Numbered from the stretch's first letter, positions 16,384 through 25,900 are shown. The stretch is DNA of 64,000 nucleotides from Roseibium sp. (GCA_017643215.1 JAEPNV010000015.1:1-64000), one strand, 5' to 3'. Made by a program: numbers and translations. Notes: a model not told the origin generated them from the sequence alone.

Positions 16384-17576
16384 TACTGGGTTCCTCCAGT
16401 ACGGCCGGTCTGGGCCGAGCCCCGCCCGGTCAGTTCATTAAGCGGCAGATAGGGCAGCACGCCCTGCTGGCCGGCGGCCTGTGTATCGATGATGATCTTG
16501 TTGTTCGAACCGAGCACCTTTTCCAGCGTTTCAAGATAGAGGCGCTCCCGCGTCACATCGGGTGCGTTCTTGTATTCCTCATAGATCTTGGTGAAACGCT
16601 GGGACTGACCTGTTGCTTCCGCGATCGTTTGGTCACGGTATGCATTGGCGGCTTCCAGGACACGGGCCGCTTCACCGCGCGCTTCCGGAACGATCCGGTT
16701 GGCGTATGTTTGCGCCTCGTTCTGAATCCGCTCCTGGTCGGCCCGGGCCGCCTGAACGTCACGGAAGGCGTCGATCACCTGTTGGGGCGGATCCACCTTC
16801 TGCATCTGCACTTCGGAGATTTCAATGCCGGCCTGATACGCATCCAGGGTCTGCTGCATCAGCGTGTCGACGTCGTTCTGGATGGCCACGCGATTCTCGG
16901 TGAGAATTGAATCGATGTTCGATCCCCCGACCACCTCGCGCATGGCGCTTTCGGCAACCGCTTTAACGGTGCCTTCCGGGTTTTGGATGTTGAAGAGGTA
17001 ATTCGATATGCCTTCACGCGTGTTCTTGATCCGCCACTGAACCTTGAACCCGACGTCGACGATGTTTTCATCACCGGTCAGCATGAGGCTTTCCTGCGGA
17101 ACATCGCGCGTGCGCACCGAACCGCCGGTAATGAACTCCTCAACGCCCACGGTCATTTCCCGCTGGCGCTGGACCTGCGGCTTGTAGACCTCGCCAATCG
17201 GATAGGGCCAGTTGTAGTTCAGGCCCGGCGCGGTCTGATCATTGACTTGGCCAAGTACAAGTTCGACACCAACCTCGCCCTCGTCCACCCGGTAGAAGCC
17301 GGACAAGAGCCAGACCACAGCCACGACACCGATGACCAGCGCAATGCCGAGGGCGCCGAGCCCGCCGCCACCGCCCGGCAAAACAGTTTTCATCCGGTCC
17401 TGTGTGCGTTTGAGCAGCTCTTCCAGATCGGGCGGTGTACCGCCGCCGCCCCGATTGGGACCGCCACCCCATGGACCACCGCCGCCGCCGTTTCCGCCGC
17501 CGCCGCCCCATGGACCGCCATTGTTACCGCCACCCTTCCAGGGACCACCGCCACCTGTCTGATTGCTCCAAGGCAT
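16383..17576 (-). CDS. hflK: HflK, regulator of FtsH protease (SPFH/prohibitin family)
   Basis: A 397-residue partner of HflC. It starts with a very glycine-rich, tryptophan-punctuated segment (about residues 6-45), typical of HflK. A transmembrane helix lies near residues 75-95, then the SPFH domain ('VDEGEVGVELVLGQV') and a long helical region with 'DQERIQNEAQTYANRI'. It forms a hetero-oligomeric membrane cage with HflC around FtsH. The start at 17576 is chosen over an in-frame ATG 14 codons upstream because AAGGAA lies 7-8 bases before it and the glycine-rich segment begins there. It is first in the hflK-hflC-DUF2065 unit. Confidence 0.94.
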   Translation of the reverse strand: MPWSNQTGGGGPWKGGGNNGGPWGGGGGNGGGGGPWGGGPNRGGGGTPPDLEELLKRTQDRMKTVLPGGGGGLGALGIALVIGVVAVVWLLSGFYRVDEGEVGVELVLGQVNDQTAPGLNYNWPYPIGEVYKPQVQRQREMTVGVEEFITGGSVRTRDVPQESLMLTGDENIVDVGFKVQWRIKNTREGISNYLFNIQNPEGTVKAVAESAMREVVGGSNIDSILTENRVAIQNDVDTLMQQTLDAYQAGIEISEVQMQKVDPPQQVIDAFRDVQAARADQERIQNEAQTYANRIVPEARGEAARVLEAANAYRDQTIAEATGQSQRFTKIYEEYKNAPDVTRERLYLETLEKVLGSNNKIIIDTQAAGQQGVLPYLPLNELTGRGSAQTGRTGGTQ

Positions 17577-17792
17577 CCATTCTTCCTTCTCGAGGTCCCG
17601 GACGGTCCATTCGGCCACGCCGGGGTTAAAATCCGCCCGTTCTTTGTACCGCAGGTTATAGGGAGGTTGCCGGCCGCTTTCAACGCAGCCGGCGGATCCA
17701 AACCTTTTTCAAGCCGCGGAAATACGTAGTTCGCACGTGGGTTTGTCGGGAGCGTTTTTCAAGACGTCAGAATGTGACTTTGTACCGCATTC

Positions 17793-18266
17793 TTAACGGC
17801 CAAGTTGGACGGTCGATCGCATGTCTATATGCGGAATGCCATCTTCCAAATAGGGTTCGGAAACCGTCATAAAGCCCAGACTGGTGTAAAAGGCTTCAAG
17901 ATGGGCCTGCGCCGAAAGATCGATCGCGCAATTCGGCCGCGTCTGACGTGCTTTTGCCATGCCTTCGCCCATCAGCATTCGGCCGAGGCCGAGATTCCGA
18001 TGACCCGATGAGACAACGACCCGTCCGATCCGGGCCGCCAATGAGCCGCCAGGCGATGCAAAGAGCCGCAACGCGCCGGCGAGCGCGTCTGTTTTTTCAT
18101 CCCACAGCAGATAGTGAAGCGCATCCGGATCACGCCCGTCGATTTCGGCGAACGCACATTCTTGTTCGACCACAAACACATCCTGGCGCAGTTTCAAAAG
18201 CGCATGGAGCCGGGCCGCCGGCAACGCGTTAAAAGACCACCACCGGCCGGAAAAGGTCCCGCTCAT
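17793..18266 (-). CDS. ElaA-like GNAT family N-acetyltransferase
   Basis: A 157-residue protein of the ElaA subgroup. The N-terminal 'LHALLKLRQDVFVVEQECAFAEIDGRDPDALHYLLW' is characteristic (the family motif is LRxxVFVVEQxCxYxexDgxDxxxxH). It is followed by the acetyl-CoA motif 'VVSSGHRNLGLGRMLMG' and 'AQAHLEAFYTSLGF'. The substrate is not known for the family. GGAG lies 6 bases before the ATG. It ends 216 bases before hflK on the same strand and starts 19 bases after the USP stop, so it is probably co-transcribed with the USP gene. Confidence 0.87.
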   Translation of the reverse strand: MSGTFSGRWWSFNALPAARLHALLKLRQDVFVVEQECAFAEIDGRDPDALHYLLWDEKTDALAGALRLFASPGGSLAARIGRVVVSSGHRNLGLGRMLMGEGMAKARQTRPNCAIDLSAQAHLEAFYTSLGFMTVSEPYLEDGIPHIDMRSTVQLGR

Positions 18267-18285
18267 ACCAACTCCGGACGGTACA

Positions 18286-19131
18286 TCAGTGCGCCATGAA
18301 CAATGGAATGGGACTGTTTTCCAGCATGTTGCGGGTTGTGCCGCCCAAGATGGTCTGCTTCAGCCTTGAATGCCCGTAGGCACCCATCACGATGAGGTCG
18401 ATGCCAAGCCGTACGGCCTCTGCCCGCAACACATCTGAGACGGCACGGCCGGCGGACGCCGCACGGCACACCTCCACCGCAAGGCCATGGCGCGCCAGGA
18501 CCAGAGCAATATCGGCGCCCGGATCTTCGCCGTGATCGTCCGGCCCAGTCTCAGGATCGACGACAAGCAGAATCACCTTCCCGGCCGCTTTGAGGAGGGG
18601 CAATGCATCGGCCAGCGCCTCCGCCGCTTCGGGCCGGGAGTTCCAGGCCGCCATGATCGATCCGCCCGGTGTCCAGACCTGCGCACGGCGCGGCAGCAGC
18701 ATGAGCGGACGTCCGGAATCGAACAATGCGCCGTCGATCGCCTGCCGTTCCAATGATGTCAGAGGGCCTTCGCCGGTGCGCACCAGCATCGGCAAATCAG
18801 AATAGATCGCATGGCGAGCCACCAGGTTGTCTTCCCGCGCGACAATCGCCTGGTGCGGACGGACATCATAGGAAATCGCGGCACGCTCCAACCGTTCTTC
18901 AAGGCTGCGCGCGGCCTCCTGGACATTGCGGGCCCGGTCCTCACCTTCCTTGAGCCAAACGCCGAGGTATCCCTGCCCGCCATACCCGTAAAACGGAAGC
19001 GGCGGCACCTCGCCCACCACCAAGACGGTTAGATGGGCATCGAATGCGCGCGCGAGCTCGATAGGCGCCGACAGGCAGTCGGTCAACTGATCGCCATATT
19101 CGACGACTGCCAAAAGGGTTTTGAAGGACAT
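18286..19131 (-). CDS. Universal stress protein, tandem UspA domains
   Basis: A 281-residue protein made of two UspA-like domains. The first begins 'FKTLLAVVEYGDQLTD' and the second begins near residue 150 ('RAQVWTPGGSIMAAWN'). The C-terminal domain keeps the nucleotide-binding signature 'DLIVMGAYGHSRLKQTILGGTTRNML', fitting the G-x2-G-x9-G-S/T pattern, so ATP binding is likely there. The first domain lacks an obvious copy. Such proteins respond to stress, but the specific role is unknown. GGGAG lies 5 bases before the ATG. Confidence 0.9.
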   Translation of the reverse strand: MSFKTLLAVVEYGDQLTDCLSAPIELARAFDAHLTVLVVGEVPPLPFYGYGGQGYLGVWLKEGEDRARNVQEAARSLEERLERAAISYDVRPHQAIVAREDNLVARHAIYSDLPMLVRTGEGPLTSLERQAIDGALFDSGRPLMLLPRRAQVWTPGGSIMAAWNSRPEAAEALADALPLLKAAGKVILLVVDPETGPDDHGEDPGADIALVLARHGLAVEVCRAASAGRAVSDVLRAEAVRLGIDLIVMGAYGHSRLKQTILGGTTRNMLENSPIPLFMAH

Positions 19132-19223
19132 GGGCGCTCCCGGATGCTGTTTTCATTCGGCCTCGCGAACGACGCCGTGACGCGCCATCGTAAAACAGCG
19201 GGCGCGGAATGACATGCGCTACC

Positions 19224-19778
19224 TCAATCCGCCGGCCGCTTGTGCGCGCGCCGGTAGGTCACGAATGTAAACGCGGCGCTGTCCTTGGCGCCTTGAAGAC
19301 CAGGTACCCGCGCGACTTCTCGCCAGACCGCCGGATCGATTGCCGGGAATACCGTGTCGCCCTCAGGTTCTGCATCGACCTCGGTGATTTCTAGCCGGTC
19401 TGCGATTGCCATCGCCTGCCGGTAGATCTCGCCGCCACCGATGACGGCAATGGCGTTAGAACCCGATTGTGCCGCGAGGTCCTGCGCCACCGCCACACCA
19501 TCGTTAAGGTCCGAGGCGAGAAACACGCCCTCGGGCCGAAACTGCGAATTTCGGGTGATTACGACGTTTGCCCGCCCGGGCAGCGGCCGCCCAAGGGATT
19601 CGAAGGTCTTGCGGCCCATGACAACCGGCTTTCCCAGCGTCAGCGCCTTGAACTGTTTCAGATCGGACGGCAGGCGCCACGGCATGGCATTGTCGGATCC
19701 GATCACCCCGTTTTTGGCAACCGCCGCGATGAGAAAGACTTCGGGCATACGCGTGTCGCGATCAGATTGTGACAACAT
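19224..19778 (-). CDS. folA: Dihydrofolate reductase
   Basis: A 184-residue enzyme that reduces dihydrofolate to tetrahydrofolate with NADPH. Visible features are 'IAAVAKNGVIGSDNAMPWRLPSDLKQFK' (active-site loop; the family acidic residue lies in the LPSDLKQF helix), 'VVMGRKTFESLGRPLPGR' (NADPH site) and 'AVIGGGEIYRQAM'. It follows thyA directly: the thyA TGA abuts this ATG with no spacer, so translation is coupled and the pair recycles the folate oxidised by thymidylate synthase. An internal ATG at 19748, nearer the conserved domain, is an alternative start. Confidence 0.95.
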   Translation of the reverse strand: MLSQSDRDTRMPEVFLIAAVAKNGVIGSDNAMPWRLPSDLKQFKALTLGKPVVMGRKTFESLGRPLPGRANVVITRNSQFRPEGVFLASDLNDGVAVAQDLAAQSGSNAIAVIGGGEIYRQAMAIADRLEITEVDAEPEGDTVFPAIDPAVWREVARVPGLQGAKDSAAFTFVTYRRAHKRPAD

Positions 19779-20573
19779 TCATACCGCGATCGGTGCCTTG
19801 ATGTGCGGATGCGGATCATAACCGCTGAGCTCAAAGTCATCATAGCTGAACGCGAACAGATCCTGGACGTCGGGATTGAGCGCCATGGCCGGAAGCCGCC
19901 GTGCCTCGCGGGTCAACTGCTCGCGCGCCTGTTCCAGGTGATTGTGGTAAAGATGTGCATCGCCGAGCGTGTGGACAAATTCTCCGGGCTTCAAGCCGGT
20001 CACCTGGGCGACCATCATCGTTAAAAGCGCGTAAGAGGCGATGTTGAACGGCACGCCCAAGAACACGTCCGCCGACCGCTGATAAAGCTGGCAGGAAAGC
20101 TTTCCGTCCGCCACGTAAAACTGGAAGAGGCAGTGGCAGGGCGGCAGGGCCATCTCATCCACCAAGGCCGGGTTCCAGGCGGAGACGATCAATCGGCGGG
20201 AATTTGGGTTCTCGCGGATCATCCGCAAGAGCTGACTGATCTGGTCAATAGACCGTCCGTCCGGCGCCGGCCAGGATCGCCATTGATAACCGTAGACCGG
20301 TCCGAGATCACCATTTTCATCGGCCCAATCGTCCCAGATCTTAACCCCGTTTTCCTGGAGGCAGCGCACGTTCGTGTCGCCGGACAAGAACCACAACAGC
20401 TCGTGGACGATCGATTTGAGGTGCAGTTTTTTGGTCGTCACCAAGGGGAACCCGTCGGACAGGTTAAATCGCATTTGGTGTCCGAACACGGACCGCGTCC
20501 CGGTGCCGGTCCGGTCTCCCCGGTCCACGCCCGCGTCAAGGATGTGTCGCATCAAATCGTGATACTGCTGCAC
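19779..20573 (-). CDS. thyA: Thymidylate synthase
   Basis: A 264-residue enzyme methylating dUMP to dTMP with methylene-tetrahydrofolate. The catalytic cysteine is in '[13 protein letters not shown]', the folate and dUMP sites in '[17 protein letters not shown]', '[10 protein letters not shown]' and '[20 protein letters not shown]', and the C-terminus is 'HIKAPIAV'. The start is a GTG at 20573: it has AAGGAA 8 bases upstream, the next residues are QQYHDLM as in the family, and the resulting length equals that of the E. coli enzyme. A longer open frame upstream lacks support. It is coupled to folA downstream and diverges from the tmRNA gene. Confidence 0.96.
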   Translation of the reverse strand: MQQYHDLMRHILDAGVDRGDRTGTGTRSVFGHQMRFNLSDGFPLVTTKKLHLKSIVHELLWFLSGDTNVRCLQENGVKIWDDWADENGDLGPVYGYQWRSWPAPDGRSIDQISQLLRMIRENPNSRRLIVSAWNPALVDEMALPPCHCLFQFYVADGKLSCQLYQRSADVFLGVPFNIASYALLTMMVAQVTGLKPGEFVHTLGDAHLYHNHLEQAREQLTREARRLPAMALNPDVQDLFAFSYDDFELSGYDPHPHIKAPIAV

Positions 20574-20712
20574 GTTGCTTGTTCCTTCGCCACCAATGGG
20601 TGCCATTTCGCCCAGTTTCGCAGATTCGGCCAAAAGAAGGAAAACGGCATCTTTAAACCGCTCGCAGCTTGTGGACTGTCCCAAGCTGGCGGCGCCTGCG
20701 TGCCGGTGCCCC

Positions 20713-20740
20713 TTTCAATCAACGTCCAAACCGCCTATAT
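20713..20740 (+). promoter_or_regulatory. Candidate promoter of the tmRNA gene
   Basis: CTATAT at 20735-20740 is a good -10 for an alphaproteobacterial housekeeping promoter. TTTCAA at 20713-20718 lies 16 bases upstream as a modest -35. The predicted start, near 20746-20748, falls just before a GCTGG/CCAGC hairpin (20748-20760) and the acceptor piece of the tmRNA. Confidence 0.5.
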
Positions 20741-20746
20741 CTGAAG

Positions 20747-21045
20747 GGCTGGTCTCCAGCTATGGCAATAAACGGTCAGTGCAATAAGCCTATCGGACCC
20801 GGGGGCGGTACCCGGCGCCTCCACCCAAACACACGGATGTCCGTCATATATGACGTGTGTTTCGGCGGGGGCGAAATAGGATCGACGAGGGTGTAAAGAC
20901 TGCGCTTTTGCTCGGCATTGTACCACCGTTATCGGGCTATCTTAATAGTTGCAAACGACAACTATGCTATGGACAACGCTGTTGCTGCGTAATGCGGCAC
21001 CAGTCGTCCTTTAAAGTCCTGCTGGGTTAGCTCCGGCAGGCGGGG
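20747..21045 (+). ncRNA. ssrA: tmRNA, circularly permuted two-piece form
   Basis: This RNA rescues stalled ribosomes and adds a degradation tag. The tRNA-like 3' half comes first: T stem CCGGG/CCCGG (20799-20803/20811-20815) with loop GGCGGTA, then acceptor strand CGCCTCC (20816-20822) and ACC. A hairpin-forming spacer follows (AAACACACG/CGTGTGTTT, about 20828-20862). The tRNA-like 5' half comes second: GGGGGCG (20867-20873), which pairs with CGCCTCC. The tag frame begins at GCA 20951 and reads A-N-D-N-Y-A-M-D-N-A-V-A-A, then TAA (20990-20992). The order acceptor, spacer, coding is the permuted alphaproteobacterial arrangement, cut after transcription into two RNAs. A stem-loop (21018-21040) lies near the 3' end. 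CCA is not fully encoded (ACCCA). Outer ends are approximate. Confidence 0.92.
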
Positions 21046-21048
21046 TTC

Positions 21049-21082
21049 GGAGGCGCCTGGCAACAGAAGCCTCCACTTTTCT
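21049..21082 (+). terminator. Terminator of the tmRNA gene
   Basis: GGAGGC (21049-21054) pairs with GCCTCC (21069-21074) across a 14-base loop. It is followed by ACTTTTCTTTC, a T-rich tail. It lies directly after the coding piece of the tmRNA. Confidence 0.65.
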
Positions 21083-21231
21083 TTCAAGAATGAGGAATTC
21101 AGGCTGCTCGTGGCGCCCGGTCTGTGCGGCGTGTTGAGACGGTGCCGGTGACGGCAAACAGGACACCACGCCGCACGATGGCAAAGCCCGGTTGCCGGCT
21201 CCAAAACCAAGGGCCGCGGTGCAGCGCCGCG

Positions 21232-21579
21232 CTATCGCGAGCCGACCATATTAAAGGCCCGTTTGTTGTTGACCTTGATCCCGACGACGGCATCGACGAT
21301 TTCGATGTGACGGCCTTTTGTGCCCATCTTGAAATCCTCCGTCATGCGATAGAGCGTCTCCAGGTCGTCCGCCTCAAGCAGGTTTATCTGATCGTATTTT
21401 CCAGAAAAACCCATACAAAGGACATGCGTGAGGTTCTTGTTATACTCAGACAAGGTGTCGACATGACCCTTGGTTACTTCCGAGCGTTCTTTCTCATTCA
21501 TGGCAAAATAGCTGTCATCAATTTTCAAGAACATAAGGGACATGTACCGACCGTCAATTTTACCTTCTGCGCTACTCAT
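21232..21579 (-). CDS. Small hypothetical protein, possible dimeric alpha/beta-barrel fold
   Basis: A 115-residue protein I cannot assign with confidence. The pattern 'MFLKIDDSYFAMNEKERSEV', then a histidine and an alternating helix/strand layout ending 'GRHIEIVDAVVGIKV', recalls small ferredoxin-like dimeric-barrel families such as darcynin or Dabb proteins. The ATG has a strong GGAGGAG ribosome site about 5 bases away, so it is probably real. Codon use and base composition are clearly more AT-rich than the neighbours. It is the only minus-strand gene between the tmRNA gene and sspB, a typical spot for acquired DNA. No transmembrane segment or signal peptide is seen. Confidence 0.65.
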   Translation of the reverse strand: MSSAEGKIDGRYMSLMFLKIDDSYFAMNEKERSEVTKGHVDTLSEYNKNLTHVLCMGFSGKYDQINLLEADDLETLYRMTEDFKMGTKGRHIEIVDAVVGIKVNNKRAFNMVGSR

Positions 21580-21892
21580 GGAACTCCTCCTCTCCCTGAG
21601 TGACCCAATAAGGATAAACCTCGAATGCCATTATTCAATTATAAAGTGTATTTTGTTTCTTATCTCTCATGACGGGCAGGGAGCCGCGGGCGGATTTCGC
21701 GATCGCTGCCGAGCAGATCCAGTGCGACCTTGAGACAGGCGTCCTTTCGCCAAAGTGTGGGCTCCCAACGGGATCGATTTGCCGTCGTCCCCGTTTAATC
21801 GCATACCGAGCCAACTGAGGCCTTTTCTTTTCCCCTTTCTGGCGGCAATGTGCACACTGATCTCGAGACGATAACGCTTTCACGACGAGCCG
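21580..21892. other. Intergenic stretch before sspB
   Basis: About 310 bases. The left third (to about 21660) is strikingly AT-rich and probably holds the promoter of the minus-strand small gene. The rest is of ordinary composition, with short open frames on both strands that have no recognisable product. It also contains the promoter region of sspB. A decayed gene cannot be excluded. Confidence 0.4.
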
Positions 21893-22480
21893 ATGGCCGA
21901 AGACCTACTCCGTTACGATATTCTCATCCAGGACGCGCTCCGCGGCGCCGTCAAAAAGATACTGGCCGAAGTTGGCCGGACCGGCCTGCCCGGTGAGCAT
22001 CACTTTTACATTGCCTTTGAGACGACAGCGCCCGGCGTCCGGATCTCGCAACGGTTGAAAGAGCGGTATCCGCAGGAAATGACCATCGTCTTGCAGCATC
22101 AATTCTGGGATCTGGCGATCGGCGAGCACGCCTTCGAGGTCGGCCTGTCCTTCGGCGGTGTCCCGGAAAAACTCCTGGTTCCCTATTCGGCAATCAAGGG
22201 ATTTTTCGATCCGTCGGTTCAATTCGCTCTTGAGTTCGACCCCGGCAAGACGGCCGAAGAACTGCCTGAAGAATTGCTGGAGGCGGTTGAAGAATTGGCA
22301 CAGGCCGAACGGGAGGCCGAAACGGACACTTCCGACACCAAAACTGGTTTGTTGGAAGCTGCGAAAAACGGCGGCGACAACGATACCAAGCAGCCAGCCA
22401 AAGACACGCCCGCCCCGACCGAAGCCTCAGACGCAAGTGGCGATGTCGTATCGCTGGACGCCTTCCGGAAAAAGACCTGA
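21893..22480 (+). CDS. sspB: ClpXP adaptor SspB, alphaproteobacterial type
   Basis: A 195-residue protein that binds the ssrA tag and delivers tagged proteins to the ClpXP protease. The folded domain (about residues 1-125) begins 'DLLRYDILIQDALRGAVKKIL' and contains 'LPGEHHFYIAFETTAPGVRIS', 'MTIVLQHQFWDL' and 'FEVGLSFGGVPEKLLVPYSAIKGFFDPSV', the SspB-alpha pattern. A long acidic, disordered linker follows (about 125-180), then the short C-terminal ClpX-docking module 'VVSLDAFRKK'. It is first in a unit with DUF4169 and RHH genes. The tmRNA gene that encodes the tag lies less than 1 kb upstream. Confidence 0.94.
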   Translation: MAEDLLRYDILIQDALRGAVKKILAEVGRTGLPGEHHFYIAFETTAPGVRISQRLKERYPQEMTIVLQHQFWDLAIGEHAFEVGLSFGGVPEKLLVPYSAIKGFFDPSVQFALEFDPGKTAEELPEELLEAVEELAQAEREAETDTSDTKTGLLEAAKNGGDNDTKQPAKDTPAPTEASDASGDVVSLDAFRKKT

Positions 22481-22488
22481 GGCTTGGC

Positions 22489-22701
22489 ATGAGCGCCGAC
22501 ATCGTCAACCTCCGGCAAGCACGCAAACGTAAGGCGCGTGCGGACCGTGAAAAGACGGCTGATGAAAACCGGATCAAATTCGGACGCTCAAAGTCGGAAA
22601 ATGCCGCGTCAAAACGCGTCCGGTCGGACCTCGCCAAAAAAATAGACGGTCACCGGCAGTCACCGAACGAACGAAGTGATGCTCCGACCCGATCATCATA
22701 G
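22489..22701 (+). CDS. DUF4169 family small basic protein
   Basis: A 70-residue, strongly basic protein of the DUF4169 family. The opening 'IVNLRQARKRKARADREKTADENRIKFGRSKSE' is the family signature. The sequence is mostly predicted helix with no hydrophobic segment, so it is cytosolic. The function is unknown. It starts 9 bases after the sspB stop, with GAGG as ribosome site, and precedes an RHH-domain gene. The trio sspB-DUF4169-RHH is conserved in related bacteria, suggesting shared expression. Confidence 0.85.
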   Translation: MSADIVNLRQARKRKARADREKTADENRIKFGRSKSENAASKRVRSDLAKKIDGHRQSPNERSDAPTRSS

Positions 22702-22718
22702 CATCGCCGGTTCGTCAC

Positions 22719-22973
22719 GTGCCCCTCGTCAAACGCTCCTTTACACTGCAAGGCCATAGAACCAGCCTTGCGTTGGAGCCTGAATTCTGGCGGGTCATCG
22801 ATGGGGAAGCCAAGCGGCGCGCGCAGTCGGTGGCCAGCTTGATCTCGCAGATCGACCGCGCACGTGATCCGGACGATACCCTATCGTCCACAATGAGGAT
22901 TTGGGTGGTGCGGACGCTTTTGGACAACCGGTCAACGGACATCGCGATGAACTCACCGGACAACAGCCAATGA
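22719..22973 (+). CDS. Ribbon-helix-helix domain protein (RHH_4 type)
   Basis: An 84-residue protein with the short N-terminal strand 'VKRSFTLQGHRTSLALEPEFW' followed by two helices ('RVIDGEAKRRAQSVASLISQIDRAR'), the pattern of the RHH_4 family. Such domains dimerise and often bind DNA, but this subgroup has no defined target. The start is a GTG with a weak ribosome site; it begins 18 bases after the DUF4169 stop. It converges with the AsmA-like gene with only 10 bases between stops. Confidence 0.8.
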   Translation: MPLVKRSFTLQGHRTSLALEPEFWRVIDGEAKRRAQSVASLISQIDRARDPDDTLSSTMRIWVVRTLLDNRSTDIAMNSPDNSQ

Positions 22974-22983
22974 CACCGGACTG

Positions 22984-25900
22984 TCAGTTCGCGCGCCAGT
23001 CGGGGTTTTCGACGACCACGCCGTTTGGCAGCGTGCGATAGCGCGGGACCGATGGCGTTGCAGGCGGCTCGGTCCGTCTCGGCCGGGTTTGCCGCACAGA
23101 TGTGGGTGCCGGATCCCGTGCCACAGTGTCGGCCGGCACGCCAAAATCGAAACCGGGATTGACCAGAATCGTTTGCCCGCCGAGCAGGTCCTCGATCGTT
23201 TGCGGGGCTCCCAGAGGCGGGAGGGCACCGGTGGACCCGCCGGTCCCGGCAATCGATTCCGTTGCCAGGCCCGAAAGATCGGCGGGGGCTATCGTGTCAC
23301 TGTCAGCCTGCGTATCGATGACCGCCCGGATTCGCGCGGAAAAACCGCTGCTGGCAGCAGGCGGGACCTGCGCACTGGCAGCATCATCGCTTGGTGAATC
23401 CGTCACGTTTGCCTGCTGCGGGGCGTCAAGGGCAGGCTGAGCGGCCGTCACAGCGCCGTTTGCCTCGCTGTCGAACGCGGCTGAGCCGGAATCCCCGGCC
23501 AAGCTGGCCTCCTCTTGCGGATTGTCCTGGCTCTCGGCCCCCTCCTCTGCTTCAAGCTCCTCAGCGGAAAGCTCGCGCCGCGTCCGCTCTTCCTGAAGCC
23601 GGCGCAATTCGCGCGACAACCGGTCCCGTTCGAGAATTTCGGCCTGCAGCCGCTCGACCCGTTCGACCTCCTGTTCAAATGCGCGCAAGGTCAGGTAGGC
23701 GGTGAACGGCGTAATATCGATCCGCTGCTCCGGCCCGTCGACCGGTCCTTGAAACAACAATCCCACCTGCGGATCGGCGCCCGTCACGGCGTCGTCACCC
23801 GGATCGACACGGATGGTAAAGTCACTGTCGATGGTCAAGGTGTTCAGGTCGGCCTCGGCGGAGCCAAAAACCTCGGCGCTTTGGGCATCGACAACCACAT
23901 TGCGTGCACTTATTCGTCCGCCGACGAGCCCGACCGATCCTTCAAGGCTTTCAAATGCAAGCTGTCCCGCTTGCATGTGGCTCAAAAACGCCTCTTCGAT
24001 CCTCGCGTCCTCAAGCTCCAGTCCCGCGTCGACCGCACGTACAACCAAATCAAACGCTTGCGGATTGAGACCTCTCAGATCACCGTCCGTTACGGAAAAT
24101 GTGCCGCCGCCATTGAGGCCGGCAACGATCGCCGAAATGGATCGTCCGGCCCCGTCGAATTCAAGGAACAAATCAAGGTTCCCCGTTGCGACAGCGCGCC
24201 CGTCCCGCGTCCAGATCAGGCGCCGGACGTCCGCGTTTTCCAATTTGATCCGCCCGGAAACCGCCCCTTCGGCGCCGGACCGGCGGATCGCAAGCGCACC
24301 CTGGAACGCGCCATTGGCATAGGTGCCTGAAAGGCCGTCAAGGCGCAGCATCATGGGGGTCAGGCGAAGTTCGGTCGTCACGCCGGATATCTGGAGGCTG
24401 TCGTCGAACCTCAATTCGCCGGCTTCAATTTGAACCGTCAGATCCGTTCCCGACAACAGCGGCGCCCCAAATGCGGCGGACGGCCACATCGACGATCCAT
24501 CACCGGCCGAGGACCACTGGTCCGGACCCAGGATCGCTTCCGACAGATATCGCAGATCAATCCCGCTCAGGCGAAGGTCGCCAGAAAACCGACGGTTCGT
24601 CTCTCCCACGAGCGGGTCCAGATTGCCCGCCAATGCTCCATCCAGCGTGATATCGGCCACGGTGCCTTGCAGACCATCCACATTCACCTTGCTGCCGTCG
24701 CCCCTCAGCGTGAATATGACGTCAGCGGGGATGTCACCGGCCATGACCGGCAGAACCCGTCCAGCCATCAGCGCCAGCGGAGACAGGTCTGGCGTCGCAG
24801 CCACCACATTGAGCTCGTACAAGGCCGGCCTTTCGGGGCGCAAGCGGACATTGCCGGTAACCCCGAGTTCGGCCGCCGGCGCCATGGCGTCCAAGGTGAG
24901 TTCCAATCCGTCGGACGGCCGGCCCATGGCAGTGATGGCGATCGACCCGGCACCAAGATCTGCAGCCGGAAGCACCTCGAACCCCAATTGGCGCAGCAGC
25001 GCGCCGCCCTCGGGGCCTTCAAGTTCAAGCACCAGATCCAAGTCCGCCTCGTGCCATTGGTCGACCCGGCCGTTCAAACGACCGGTAAAGGCCGTCACTG
25101 CGCCGCCCGCCTCGCCGTTCATTGACACGGAAACGTCGCTTCCGCTGTCAGTGGCGGTTGCATTCACCTCAGCCGCGAACCGGGCCGGGACAAGGAACGG
25201 CGCAGCTTGCTCAAACCGGTCAACCAGGCCGGATTCGGGAAACGCTCCCTTGGCCAGATTGACCAGTCCGCCGAGATCTTCCGCAACCAGAGCTCCGGCA
25301 AGGCGTCCTTGCGGCGTTGACAGAAGATTGTTGACGGCACCGGAGACGTCGATTTGCGAGCCGGCCAGATCTGCGGTGAACAACCGTTCGATACGCAGGT
25401 CTCCATCGGCATACTCCGCCTCAAGGGCAAGGCTTTGCCCGCTGACGCCGCCGATCTGGACTTCGTCCGCCTGGACCCGGATTGACACGTCAAGATCTGG
25501 CAACGGGCCGGCGGGCTCATCAACACCGCGCAGGTGCAATTCGCTGCTGCGCACGACCTCGCTCAACTCCATGATCTCGTCCAGATCAAGACGATCAGCG
25601 CTCAGGCTCAGTGAAAAAATCGGATTGTCCGATCGCCGGATCCGATAGGCCAGACTGCCGGTGCCCTCCGCATCGGCCAAGGAGACGCGCAAATTGTCCA
25701 AGGCGACGCCACCTGGAACAATGTTCAAACGGCCTTCCATGCCGATCGGTTGAAGCGTCGTCGCCCCCTTGCCCGTTTGGCGCCACCAACTGGCAAAAGC
25801 GCCCGGCTGTTCAGACGTGACGGACAGGTTGCCACGATAGGTCACGTCCGGTTCGAGGCCCAGGTCGCCCTGGGTGGCAATGACGGTGCGACCGGGCGCG

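Noticed and set aside
21124..21603. Plus-strand open frame opposite the small gene after the tmRNA
   Set aside because: Its start lies in GC-rich non-coding sequence without a ribosome site. The minus-strand frame has a strong one and a protein-like pattern.
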